Positions 26,420 through 33,669 of a stretch of 36,310 nt of DNA are shown here, one piece after another. Origin of the DNA: Scytonema sp. RU_4_4 (GTDB lineage Bacteria; Cyanobacteriota; Cyanobacteriia; Cyanobacteriales; Nostocaceae); contig JAAUSC010000055.1 in assembly GCA_012031965.1 (NCBI GenBank), forward strand, positions 1 through 36,310, in the 5' to 3' direction. The notes under the pieces were generated by a model that did no database searches, was not told the origin of the DNA, and saw nothing but the letters and a program-made list of their open reading frames with translations. The position numbers were made by a program, and so were the translations under genes. Numbering within the stretch: the first letter of the stretch is position 1; the number at the start of each line of letters is the position of its first letter.

Positions 26420-27207
26420 GCTTCTATCTCCTCAAGTAAGATTTGTTTTACCTGTTGTTGATATTGCCAAATTGCAGCGTCTGACAAACAACAATCTTCC
26501 AAAGTTTGCTGCATTGCGGCTTCGTCCAAGTTTTGTCCGCACACTTCTATCCCACTAAAGTGTTGGGGTCTACCTTCGAGATGACGGGGTAAGTCTAATT
26601 CTAGAAAATCGGTTGATGGAACGCCTGCGGCGAAATCAGCGTAAAGCGATCGCCCATCAGCAACATCAAAAATCCCCTTAGCACGGGTGACTTGACCATA
26701 AGCGCCGTGAGTGATTTCGTACCAAAACTCGTGCAAACTATCTTCGTCAATCACTTGACTTGTGGTTGGGACGCGCCATAGCTGGGTGGGGGTAATATTA
26801 GTATCAATGGCTGCTCCTGGAACAATCTCCTCTGCCCAAGAATGATACTCAGAGTCTTGGAGATGGGGTGGCAGGATGGCGATCGCACGATACGATAAAT
26901 TATCTAGCATTGGCGCTACGGCATTCAGTTCTAAATAAAACCCCAGTTCGATATAAACAGCATCTGCTGTTGCTAGTTGGTTGAGAAACTCAACTTCTTG
27001 TCCGTCACGAAAGACTTTAACAGCAGGAAATTCTGTAGCAAGGCGAGTTTGGTCGATCGGAACATTTCCAGTTCCAGGACTGAAATACACTACATGACTC
27101 GTAGTGACACCACCAGTAGCAGCACTACAAGCTATTTGTTGAGTCATCCAAGTGGTTTTTCCAGCGCCTGCTGAACCTGCGACAACAGTAATTTTGGGTT
27201 GAGTCAT
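26416..27207 (-). CDS. COG0523/CobW-like GTPase, divergent
   Basis: This 263-aa protein has a P-loop (GSAGAGKTT, residues 11-19), a Walker-B-like strand ending AVYIELGF and a C-terminal segment (GAYGQVTRAKGIFDVADGRS) like the CobW C-terminal domain. COG0523 proteins are metal chaperones that use GTP; several are induced by zinc limitation. The usual CXCC metal motif is absent; Cys residues occur only in EVCGQ and EDCC near the C-terminus. It overlaps the phosphoesterase gene by 4 bp and has a Zur-like box 8 bp before its ATG. The assignment to COG0523 is moderately firm. Confidence 0.75.
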   Translation of the reverse strand: MTQPKITVVAGSAGAGKTTWMTQQIACSAATGGVTTSHVVYFSPGTGNVPIDQTRLATEFPAVKVFRDGQEVEFLNQLATADAVYIELGFYLELNAVAPMLDNLSYRAIAILPPHLQDSEYHSWAEEIVPGAAIDTNITPTQLWRVPTTSQVIDEDSLHEFWYEITHGAYGQVTRAKGIFDVADGRSLYADFAAGVPSTDFLELDLPRHLEGRPQHFSGIEVCGQNLDEAAMQQTLEDCCLSDAAIWQYQQQVKQILLEEIEA

Positions 27208-27214
27208 AAAATAA

Positions 27215-27229
27215 TGATAATCGTTATTA
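27215..27229 (-). promoter_or_regulatory. Zur/Fur-like box before the COG0523-like gene
   Basis: TGATAATCGTTATTA matches the TGATAATNATTATCA dyad at 12 of 14 defined positions. It ends 8 bp before the ATG, so a bound repressor would cover the transcription or translation start region. Zur control of COG0523 genes is established in Anabaena; for this gene it is inferred. Confidence 0.65.
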
Positions 27230-27257
27230 AGCAGGAAATCTCAAACACTCCTTAGGT

Positions 27258-27379
27258 CAATACGGTTCGGTTAAGGGTAAGGGGGAAAGGTGTTTCTCTC
27301 TTCCTTTAACCCTTCCTTGCCCTTTAAGCTTTACCCAACTCGCGTCTGTGAATAAGAAGTGTTTATCCGAACCGTATTG
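27258..27379. mobile_element. 122-bp MITE with 10-bp target duplication
   Basis: The ends CAATACGGTTCGG (27258-27270) and CCGAACCGTATTG (27367-27379) are inverted repeats that continue with one mismatch to 17 bases. CTCCTTAGGT stands directly outside both ends (27248-27257 and 27380-27389), an exact 10-bp target duplication. There is no coding capacity. The ends are shared with the element at 29072-29181. It landed 29 bp from the Zur-like box of the metal cluster. Confidence 0.85.
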
Positions 27380-27389
27380 CTCCTTAGGT

Positions 27390-27475
27390 ACGAGAGTGCG
27401 AGGCAATCTTCCGTGAAGTTGGAAGCCCCCACTATACTCGGTACTCCGAGTTAGTGGTGGGTAGTTCATCTTCAT
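27390..27475 (+). mobile_element. Relic of a TnpB-element right end
   Basis: GCGAGGCAATCTTCCGTGAA and TTGGAAGC, followed by a hairpin (CCCCCAC...CTCGG, loop TACT, CCGAG...GTGGTGGG at 27426-27461) and GTAGTTCA, look like the 3' end of a cyanobacterial tnpB gene with its terminal hairpin, where a guide RNA would end. No tnpB body is present upstream. The identification rests on remembered similarity. Confidence 0.5.
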
Positions 27476-27499
27476 ACCTCCACCTTATCTAGAGTCACC

Positions 27500-27791
27500 T
27501 TGTGCCGTAACACAACGGCAATAAAGCGGGAGGAACATCCACACCGCTTTTTGCCTCCCCTACTTAATATTTTGTTTCTAAATAGCCTCTAACTGAACTG
27601 TGTTGCTACTTAATCAAATCTTTCAAATGTTATTTCATAACATTTTTATTTGCATCTATGCTTATAATTTTCGCCAAGTCACCCAAGTATTTAAGAAAAA
27701 TAATTAAAACAATGAATATGTTATTTCTTGACAAAAATAAAAGAAAAAAGACGTTACAACCATTGATGAACACTAGTGATAGAGAAACACC
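27500..27791. other. Intergenic DNA with small hairpins, promoter region of the VCBS gene
   Basis: It contains a GCCGT/ACGGC hairpin at about 27505-27522 and an AAAGCGG...CCGCTTT stem at about 27525-27551; a similar AATGCGG...CCGCATT stem occurs near 29298-29325. CTAACTGAACTGTGTTG at about 27589-27605 is an inverted, degraded version of the MITE end. The remaining AT-rich 180 bases should hold the promoter of the next gene. Confidence 0.45.
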
Positions 27792-29021
27792 ATGTTGGAA
27801 TCTCCAAAAACCTCAAGCTCTTCAACTTTAGGAGCGACAGATTCTAGTGCCTTAAATATTCAAACCACGAATAGTTTTAAGAATGATAATGTTTTAAATA
27901 CTTTGAGTTTGAGTGGCTCCTCACAATCTTCATTAGATGCAGGGCAAGAGTCTTATGAGGCTGCAATCAACCCTAATATGACTAATCCCAATCCCATATT
28001 TAATAGTGCGGCAATTTTTGCTGATTTCAATGGTGATGGAAAGGACGACAAATTCTGGTTTAACTCTCAAACTGGTGAAACTGCTGTTTGGTTAATGAAT
28101 GGCACAAATGTTGAGTCTGGTGCTTATTTAAAGACAATGAGTTCAGATTGGGACTTTAAAATTGCCGATTTCAACGCTGATAATAAAACTGACATCATCT
28201 GGCACAATACGAAAACGGGTGATAACACTATTTGGCTAATGGATGGAACCACAGTGACCTCTGAGACATCTGTGACGAATCTCGGTTCAGATTGGAGTTT
28301 CAGTGTTGCTGATTTCAATGGTGACAGCAAAACTGACCTTGGATGGCGCAATACCACAACGGGTGAGAATGCGGTATGGCTGATGGATGGTACACAGATT
28401 ATCGCTTCGTCTTCTTTGGAAACGGTTGACCCAAACTGGACAGCCAATGTTGTTGATTTCAACCGTGATGGTAAGACTGACATCTTCTGGCGTAATGAAA
28501 CAACGGGTGAGAATGCTGTTTGGATGGTCGATGGTAACAACATTTCTGCAACTACGTTAGCAACCCTTGGTACAGATTGGGAGGCTAGCTTTGCAGATTT
28601 CAACGGCGATTATCAAACCGACATTCTCTGGAATAATAAGACAACAGGTGAGAACTCTGTCTGGCTGATGGATGGCGCAAACGTTTCTTCTGAGACTGTC
28701 TTACCTACTCTCGGTGCAGGTTGGGCATCCAGTGTTGGCGATTTTGATGGTAATGGTAAGACAGACCTGCTGTGGTACAACGAGCAAACAGGTGAAAGCA
28801 AAGTTTGGCTGATGGATGGCGCTAATGTTACTAGTGACACTGCTCTCGGAACGCTTAGCTCTGCGTGGAAACCAAGCATTAGCGATGTTGATGGTGATGG
28901 TAAGAGCGATATCTTCTTACGCAATTACGAAACAGGTGAGAACAAGGTTTGGCAGATGAATGGTTCTACCGCCACTGAATCTGCTTTGCCGACATTTGCC
29001 AAAGAGTGGTCTACTTTCTAG
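27792..29021 (+). CDS. FG-GAP/VCBS repeat protein, seven repeats
   Basis: After about 70 Ser/Asn-rich residues this 409-aa protein has seven repeats of about 48 residues. Each starts with a calcium-binding-like loop (ADFNGDGKDD, ADFNADNKTD, ADFNGDSKTD, VDFNRDGKTD, ADFNGDYQTD, GDFDGNGKTD, SDVDGDGKSD) and continues with TGE..VWLMDG. Seven such units suggest a closed seven-bladed beta-propeller. There is no classical signal peptide, but similar cyanobacterial proteins are thought to be exported by non-classical or type I routes. The ligand is unknown. An intrinsic terminator at 29190-29240 is separated from the stop by a MITE. Confidence 0.85.
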   Translation: MLESPKTSSSSTLGATDSSALNIQTTNSFKNDNVLNTLSLSGSSQSSLDAGQESYEAAINPNMTNPNPIFNSAAIFADFNGDGKDDKFWFNSQTGETAVWLMNGTNVESGAYLKTMSSDWDFKIADFNADNKTDIIWHNTKTGDNTIWLMDGTTVTSETSVTNLGSDWSFSVADFNGDSKTDLGWRNTTTGENAVWLMDGTQIIASSSLETVDPNWTANVVDFNRDGKTDIFWRNETTGENAVWMVDGNNISATTLATLGTDWEASFADFNGDYQTDILWNNKTTGENSVWLMDGANVSSETVLPTLGAGWASSVGDFDGNGKTDLLWYNEQTGESKVWLMDGANVTSDTALGTLSSAWKPSISDVDGDGKSDIFLRNYETGENKVWQMNGSTATESALPTFAKEWSTF

Positions 29022-29071
29022 GAATTTTGGAATAGACTTTTGCCAAAAGTCTATGTTTAGTATTGATAACC

Positions 29072-29181
29072 CAATACAGTTGGTGATAAGACCAAAATTG
29101 CAATGTTGATAGAGACGTTGCATCCGAAAGTTCTACATCATGTGGAATGGTTACCAACAATCCTTAACAGCAACCGTATTG
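29072..29181. mobile_element. 110-bp MITE with 10-bp target duplication
   Basis: CAATACAGTTG (29072-29082) and CAACCGTATTG (29171-29181) are inverted ends with one mismatch and continue at about 16 of 20 positions. ATTGATAACC occurs directly outside both ends (29062-29071 and 29182-29191). It belongs to the same family as 27258-27379. It carries half of the AGAGACGTT palindrome seen at 3941-3987. Confidence 0.85.
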
Positions 29182-29189
29182 ATTGATAA

Positions 29190-29240
29190 CCACAGATGGG
29201 CATAGATAAATGATCTATGTTTATCTGTGGTTTTATTTTT
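29190..29240 (+). terminator. Intrinsic terminator
   Basis: CCACAGATGGGCATAGAT pairs with ATCTATGTTTATCTGTGG (29190-29207 with 29213-29230; 15 of 18 pairs), followed by TTTTATTTTT. It reads on the plus strand and should end the VCBS-repeat transcript, from which it is now separated by the MITE. Its first two bases overlap the MITE's target duplication. Confidence 0.75.
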
Positions 29241-29263
29241 AGCTTAAACAGCAAGAAGCCTCA

Positions 29264-29291
29264 CGTCTCACCCAAAGGGGAGCGTGAGACG
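29264..29291. repeat. Left-end hairpin candidate of the IS200/IS605 element
   Basis: CGTCTCAC (29264-29271) pairs with GTGAGACG (29284-29291). It lies about 130 bp beyond the tnpA stop, where the transposase would recognise the subterminal hairpin. A second stem, AATGCGG/CCGCATT, follows within 40 bp. The exact cleavage site cannot be read from one copy. Confidence 0.45.
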
Positions 29292-29422
29292 CGAATAATG
29301 CGGGAAGCAGAGCTACACCGCATTTTCGCTCATGAATTGCGCGTGAGTTGACGACAGTCCTCTGACCCATATTAAGCGCAAGCGAAATTAGGGAAGAGGA
29401 CATGGAGGAAACGAACAAAGTA

Positions 29423-29836
29423 TTAATCTTCTGGGGTTTGTTGATTTTCAATATATTTTCGTAAAGTTGAAACCGTAACGCCTCCACAGCTTGCAACAAA
29501 GTAAGAACCATTCCAAAAAACATCTTTGCTGTAAAAACTTTCAAGATGTTCTGCAAATTCTTGACGTAGCTTTCTTGAAGATACAGATTTTAAATTATTA
29601 ACAAGCTTACTCAACTCTAGGTCAGGGTGATACTGAAAAAGTAAATGCACATGGTTGTCTTCGCCATTAAACTCAACCAATTTACAATCCCATTTAACAA
29701 GTAGTTCTTCAAAAATAATATGTAGGCGTTCCAGCATTGAGCTTGTGAACGCTTTTCTTCTGTATTTTGTTGTCAATACGAGATGCACCTTAAGGTCGCT
29801 GACAGACCTTCCTTTTGAAACAAAATCATTTTTCAT
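29423..29836 (-). CDS. tnpA: IS200/IS605 family Y1 transposase TnpA
   Basis: The 137-aa transposase has the HUH motif His62-Val-His64 (EDNHVHLLF) and the catalytic tyrosine 128 (LRKYIENQ). These residues cut and rejoin single-stranded DNA at the element's hairpin ends. Length and motifs are complete, so it may be active. It is transcribed away from tnpB; the two starts are 76 bp apart, the head-to-head arrangement of many IS605-type elements. Confidence 0.93.
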   Translation of the reverse strand: MKNDFVSKGRSVSDLKVHLVLTTKYRRKAFTSSMLERLHIIFEELLVKWDCKLVEFNGEDNHVHLLFQYHPDLELSKLVNNLKSVSSRKLRQEFAEHLESFYSKDVFWNGSYFVASCGGVTVSTLRKYIENQQTPED

Positions 29837-29912
29837 AGCTTTTCTGGAATCTCTTGAATAATTGGTGTATACTAAAATACTAACACTGATTAATTAAGGA
29901 GGTGGTAAACAA

Positions 29913-31139
29913 GTGAGGATAGCTTACCAGTACAGACTACGCCCAACAAAGCAACAGGCACAAGAAATAGATAGATGGCTATCTATGCTCTGCTCTCAAT
30001 ATAATTTTTTGTTGGCTGACAGATTTAACTGGTATGAGCAGAATCGTTGTCCAGTCAACGCTTGCCCTCTTGTTTGTCATCTCCCAGAGTTAAGGGATAA
30101 TCCTGATTACTACAGTCAAAAGAAAACACTACCTAACCTTAAGAAAACTCATCCACATTACGGCGAAATATATTCACAAGTTTTGCAGGATGTAGTTAAG
30201 CGAGTCAAAGTAACTTTTGACAGATTTTTGAAAGGTGATAGTAACGGAAAACGTAGCGGTAGACCAAGATTTAAGCCGCGTGACCGTTACAGAACTTTTA
30301 CTTATCCTCAAATGAAAGATGGATGCTTGCAGAGTAATTTAATTAACCTTCCGATGCTTGGCAAGGTTAAAGTTATTTTGCATCGCCCTATCCCGAATGG
30401 ATTCAAAATCAAAACAGCATCTATTACGAAAAAATCTGATGGTTACTATTTAACTCTCAGCCTGGAAGATGCAACAGTCCCAACAATAAAACCTGATTTC
30501 AACCCTAATTCAATAACTGGTATTGATGTTGGTTTAAAGGAATTTTTAACAACTTCTGATGGTAAAACTGTTGCAATCCCTCAACACTACCGCAAAGCTC
30601 AAAAACGTTTAAAAGTTATTCAAAAACGTGTTTCTCGCAGAAAAAAAGGAAGTAAACGACGACAAAAAGCTGTCAAACAATTGGGCAAGCAACACAAAAA
30701 AGTTGCTGATAAACGCAAAGATTTTCATTTCAAAACTGCTAACAACTTATTGAAAAAATATGATGTTGTCGCGGTTGAAGACTTGAATGTTAAGGGACTT
30801 GCACGTACCCGATTGGCAAAGTCTGTACTTGATGCTGGATGGTCAAGCTTTCTGTCGATACTGACAAACAAAGCCGAAAATGCTGGTTTGTTGGTCATCC
30901 CAGTTAAAGCGTCTGGTACAAGTCAAGATTGTTCTAATTGTGGTGTCAAAGTCCCTAAAAAACTGCATGAACGTTGGCACGATTGCCCTAATTGTAAGTG
31001 CAGTCTTGACCGTGACCACAATGCAGCGATAAATATAAAAAATAGGGCGGTAGGGCATTCCGTTCTTAAAGCCAAGAGCCTCCTAAGCAATAGCCGGATT
31101 GTCTTGGAAGCCTACACTTACTGCGAAGCAGAAGTGTAG
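29913..31139 (+). CDS. tnpB: RNA-guided nuclease TnpB of the IS200/IS605 element
   Basis: The 408-aa protein has the split RuvC site of TnpB: Asp205 in GIDVGLK, Glu289 in VAVEDLNV and Asp366/Asp368 in [12 protein letters not shown], with a CSNC...CPNC zinc finger between the last two. TnpB enzymes are guided by an RNA made from the element's right end and cut the vacated donor site to aid persistence. The start is GTG with AAGGAGGT 9 bases upstream. The last eight codons and the stop lie inside the terminal hairpin at 31111-31140, so coding and guide-RNA sequence overlap. It looks intact. Confidence 0.93.
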   Translation: MRIAYQYRLRPTKQQAQEIDRWLSMLCSQYNFLLADRFNWYEQNRCPVNACPLVCHLPELRDNPDYYSQKKTLPNLKKTHPHYGEIYSQVLQDVVKRVKVTFDRFLKGDSNGKRSGRPRFKPRDRYRTFTYPQMKDGCLQSNLINLPMLGKVKVILHRPIPNGFKIKTASITKKSDGYYLTLSLEDATVPTIKPDFNPNSITGIDVGLKEFLTTSDGKTVAIPQHYRKAQKRLKVIQKRVSRRKKGSKRRQKAVKQLGKQHKKVADKRKDFHFKTANNLLKKYDVVAVEDLNVKGLARTRLAKSVLDAGWSSFLSILTNKAENAGLLVIPVKASGTSQDCSNCGVKVPKKLHERWHDCPNCKCSLDRDHNAAINIKNRAVGHSVLKAKSLLSNSRIVLEAYTYCEAEV

Positions 31140-31140
31140 G
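31111..31140 (+). repeat. Right-end hairpin of the IS200/IS605 element
   Basis: CCTACACTT pairs with AAGTGTAGG, and inside it CTGC pairs with GCAG around the loop GAA, with one bulged A. The hairpin covers the tnpB stop codon. It is the expected right-end recognition structure and probably lies near the 3' part of the guide RNA. Confidence 0.7.
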
Positions 31141-31189
31141 AGATGTCACAGTCATTTCTGACTCCCTTAGCGCCCAAAGAATACCTAAG

Positions 31190-32773
31190 CTATACAGAAG
31201 CGATGGCTAGCCGCACAGTAAAAGTGGAACCTTCGCATAGCTTACTTTTGACAGAAATAGAGCCACTACAACGACATAGCAATAATTGCACAATTGATAA
31301 GCCTAAGCCAACACCACCAGGGTCTTGTATTGCAGTTGAACGTAAGCGATAGAAACGGTCAAAGATTTTAGGAATCTCGCTATCGACAATACCAATACCA
31401 GTATCGCGAACTTCCAATTGGACATAATCACCCTGAACACGTGCTTGTACCCAAACCTGTCCACCTTTGGGGGTGAACTTAATGCTATTGGAAAGCAAAT
31501 TAATCACAATTTGCTTCAGTCCACCGCTCACACACCAAACATTTGGAAGTTCAGTCGGTACGGTGCAAGCTATCATGATACCTTTTTCTCGGACTAGGGG
31601 CTGGTAAATACTAACCACTCCAGGCACAACTTCTGAAAGACGTACAAGCTCCAAAGGCATCTGCGCTAAATCGCGCTCTAACTGTACCAGATCCATGACA
31701 CTGGTGATCAAAGCATTTTGGCGATCGCACTCTTGTTTGAGCATCTCAAAATAACGTTGTCGCTGAGTAGTTTTCAGATGAGGGGAATTTAAAAGACTCA
31801 GGGCTGTCTTCATATGTGTCAGAGGTGCCCGCAGTTCCTGACACACATTGCTCAGATATTCATCTTTGAGTTGCAGGGTATCGTGCAGTTTTTGATTTTT
31901 CTGCTGCATCTTAGCAAGACGCCTCATCGTTATTTGACGATGAATTTCATCCTGTCGCTGGAGTTGTTTTGCCAACAGTTGACTCATGAGTGTTGGATTT
32001 GGTGCTGGGGGACAAATAAAATCAGCTGGTATCAGTAGGGATGACTCTGGTGTTATCGCCTGTTTGATAACATCCAACACTTGCTGAATGATTTGTCCCT
32101 CAAAAGTTGTGACAGCAACTAACGGTGGGTTGTTTTTTCTGTTCGCTTTCGCCAAATTGTTTTTGCGTCTTCTAAATGGTCTATGAGCCAGAATAAGACC
32201 GCAAAACTGCGACGACAACACCATCACAAAGTATTCTCGTTGCAACAGACTATTTGGTAGGCTCTGAACCCGGAAAGATTGGGATTGGGAAGATGAAGAT
32301 CTAGCAGAAGATGGGGGAGCAGAAGAGGACACCCCGTGAGCGGCTTCCCCGACTTGTAGACGCCCGGAGGGTGACTTCCCGTACCCCGAAGAGTAGGGTG
32401 GCGACTGTTCGTTAACGCTGGGATACCTAGACACAGAGACAGTACAATTTTCTCCGTTACTGTCTCTCATTGTCTTTGCATCTTTCCTCTGTCTCTCTAC
32501 TTCCGTTTTGCTTCCCTCAATGTGCAAAGTACGAATGACATCAGATACTGTCAGGTGTTGGTGATAACGCTGAATTTCTGAGTCCCAAATTTTTCCAGGT
32601 GGTAACTTTACCCATAAAGTCGCTGCAATCTGTTGCTCAATGAGTAAATCAATTTGTGACCTTAAAAGTGACAGTAGAGTCGCAGGACTATGGGGCAATA
32701 GTTGAGGAAGCGTTTGCATCCCTGAAGTCAGCTGCTGATATACGGACACATCTTGAGCAAAAAAAAAGTTCAT
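31190..32773 (-). CDS. Histidine-kinase-like protein lacking the phospho-acceptor histidine
   Basis: The 527-aa protein has an N-terminal sensory region (about 1-85 and 165-270), a coiled-coil (RRLAKMQQKNQKLHDTLQLK), a HisKA helix and a HATPase domain (INLLSNSIKF, DTGIGI, GGVGLGLSI). The H-box reads NVCQELRAPLTHMK, so position 312 is Gln instead of the phosphorylated His. ATP-binding motifs are intact. It may bind ATP and work with another kinase, or act on a different residue. Residues about 87-170 are low complexity and encoded by repeat-like DNA. No clear ribosome site precedes the ATG at 32773. Confidence 0.85.
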   Translation of the reverse strand: MNFFFAQDVSVYQQLTSGMQTLPQLLPHSPATLLSLLRSQIDLLIEQQIAATLWVKLPPGKIWDSEIQRYHQHLTVSDVIRTLHIEGSKTEVERQRKDAKTMRDSNGENCTVSVSRYPSVNEQSPPYSSGYGKSPSGRLQVGEAAHGVSSSAPPSSARSSSSQSQSFRVQSLPNSLLQREYFVMVLSSQFCGLILAHRPFRRRKNNLAKANRKNNPPLVAVTTFEGQIIQQVLDVIKQAITPESSLLIPADFICPPAPNPTLMSQLLAKQLQRQDEIHRQITMRRLAKMQQKNQKLHDTLQLKDEYLSNVCQELRAPLTHMKTALSLLNSPHLKTTQRQRYFEMLKQECDRQNALITSVMDLVQLERDLAQMPLELVRLSEVVPGVVSIYQPLVREKGIMIACTVPTELPNVWCVSGGLKQIVINLLSNSIKFTPKGGQVWVQARVQGDYVQLEVRDTGIGIVDSEIPKIFDRFYRLRSTAIQDPGGVGLGLSIVQLLLCRCSGSISVKSKLCEGSTFTVRLAIASV

Positions 32774-33060
32774 GGATTAAGCACAACAAGGAAAAGAATG
32801 AACTAAAAGAGACTGCCTTCGTTTCTTATCTTAAATTAAGAAAGTTGCAAAAAAACTTTGTCTTTTGGTTACTTTCAAGATACACATTTATAATCCTTAT
32901 CCAGTAAGGATTTGAGGTTTTCCATTTGAATGTGTTTCTTTCATATGTTGCTTGCGCCCAAAGCGAAGCGTCAGAGGCTTACAATTGTTCAACTCTGTTC
33001 AAGAATTGGGCAGATTGTGTGCTCAGAATTTTCAGGTATTGTTTCCCAATCAGAAAGTAG

Positions 33061-33654
33061 TTAGTCGCACGTCCTTAGAAGTTGTTGAGTGGATTGAGAA
33101 GCAGTTGTTGGGGTTGCTTGTAAAGCAGAGTCAGTAGGTTGAACTTCGATGACTCCCCGAAACATATTCATACCACAGGTAAACGTATACTTACCCGGTT
33201 CATCTGGTTGAAACTCAATGGGTGTGACTTGGTTCAATGGCAAATCTTTGGCAATATGGAAATCAGGTAACCGGACTTCCTCAAGGCAACTACTCTTATC
33301 ACGTCGCAGGAAATTGAGCCTTACTCTTTGACCTGCATTAACCACAACATAGCTGGGTTCATACCCACCATCCACGGTAACGGTAATTTCCTGAATACCT
33401 TGCTTATCTTGTGCTTTCTGGGATTTTGGCTTACTTAAGAGAAACCACCACAACTCCAATCCAACGAGGGCTAAACCACCTGCTGTCACTGCACCTTTGA
33501 CCCAAAGTGGTTGCTCAATACGGCGAAACTGAGTCGTCTGTGAATTCTCGGATGGCATTTCATGATTCATCTGAGCAACTGCTCCACCTGAGGCGACTCC
33601 GAGGGCTACTCCAAAACTTGCAAGACTACTAATTATGACTTTTTTAATAAACAT
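33061..33654 (-). CDS. Membrane-anchored cupredoxin-domain protein
   Basis: The 197-aa protein has an N-terminal signal or anchor (MFIKKVIISSLASFGVALGVASGGAVA), a second hydrophobic helix (about 53-73, VKGAVTAGGLALVGLELWWFLL) and a cupredoxin-like domain from about residue 88. Likely copper ligands are in KSSCLEEV, PDFHI and the C-terminal FTCGMNMFRG. Proteins of this type accompany CopA ATPases in bacteria, and this one starts 15 bp after the copA frame ends. It probably binds copper on the outer side of the membrane. It is the only intact gene of the operon. Confidence 0.82.
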   Translation of the reverse strand: MFIKKVIISSLASFGVALGVASGGAVAQMNHEMPSENSQTTQFRRIEQPLWVKGAVTAGGLALVGLELWWFLLSKPKSQKAQDKQGIQEITVTVDGGYEPSYVVVNAGQRVRLNFLRRDKSSCLEEVRLPDFHIAKDLPLNQVTPIEFQPDEPGKYTFTCGMNMFRGVIEVQPTDSALQATPTTASQSTQQLLRTCD

Positions 33655-33669
33655 TTGCTCAATCCCTCC

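Noticed and set aside
28124-28924. Long antisense frames opposite the VCBS-repeat gene
   Set aside because: They arise from the 144-bp periodicity of the repeats on the coding strand.
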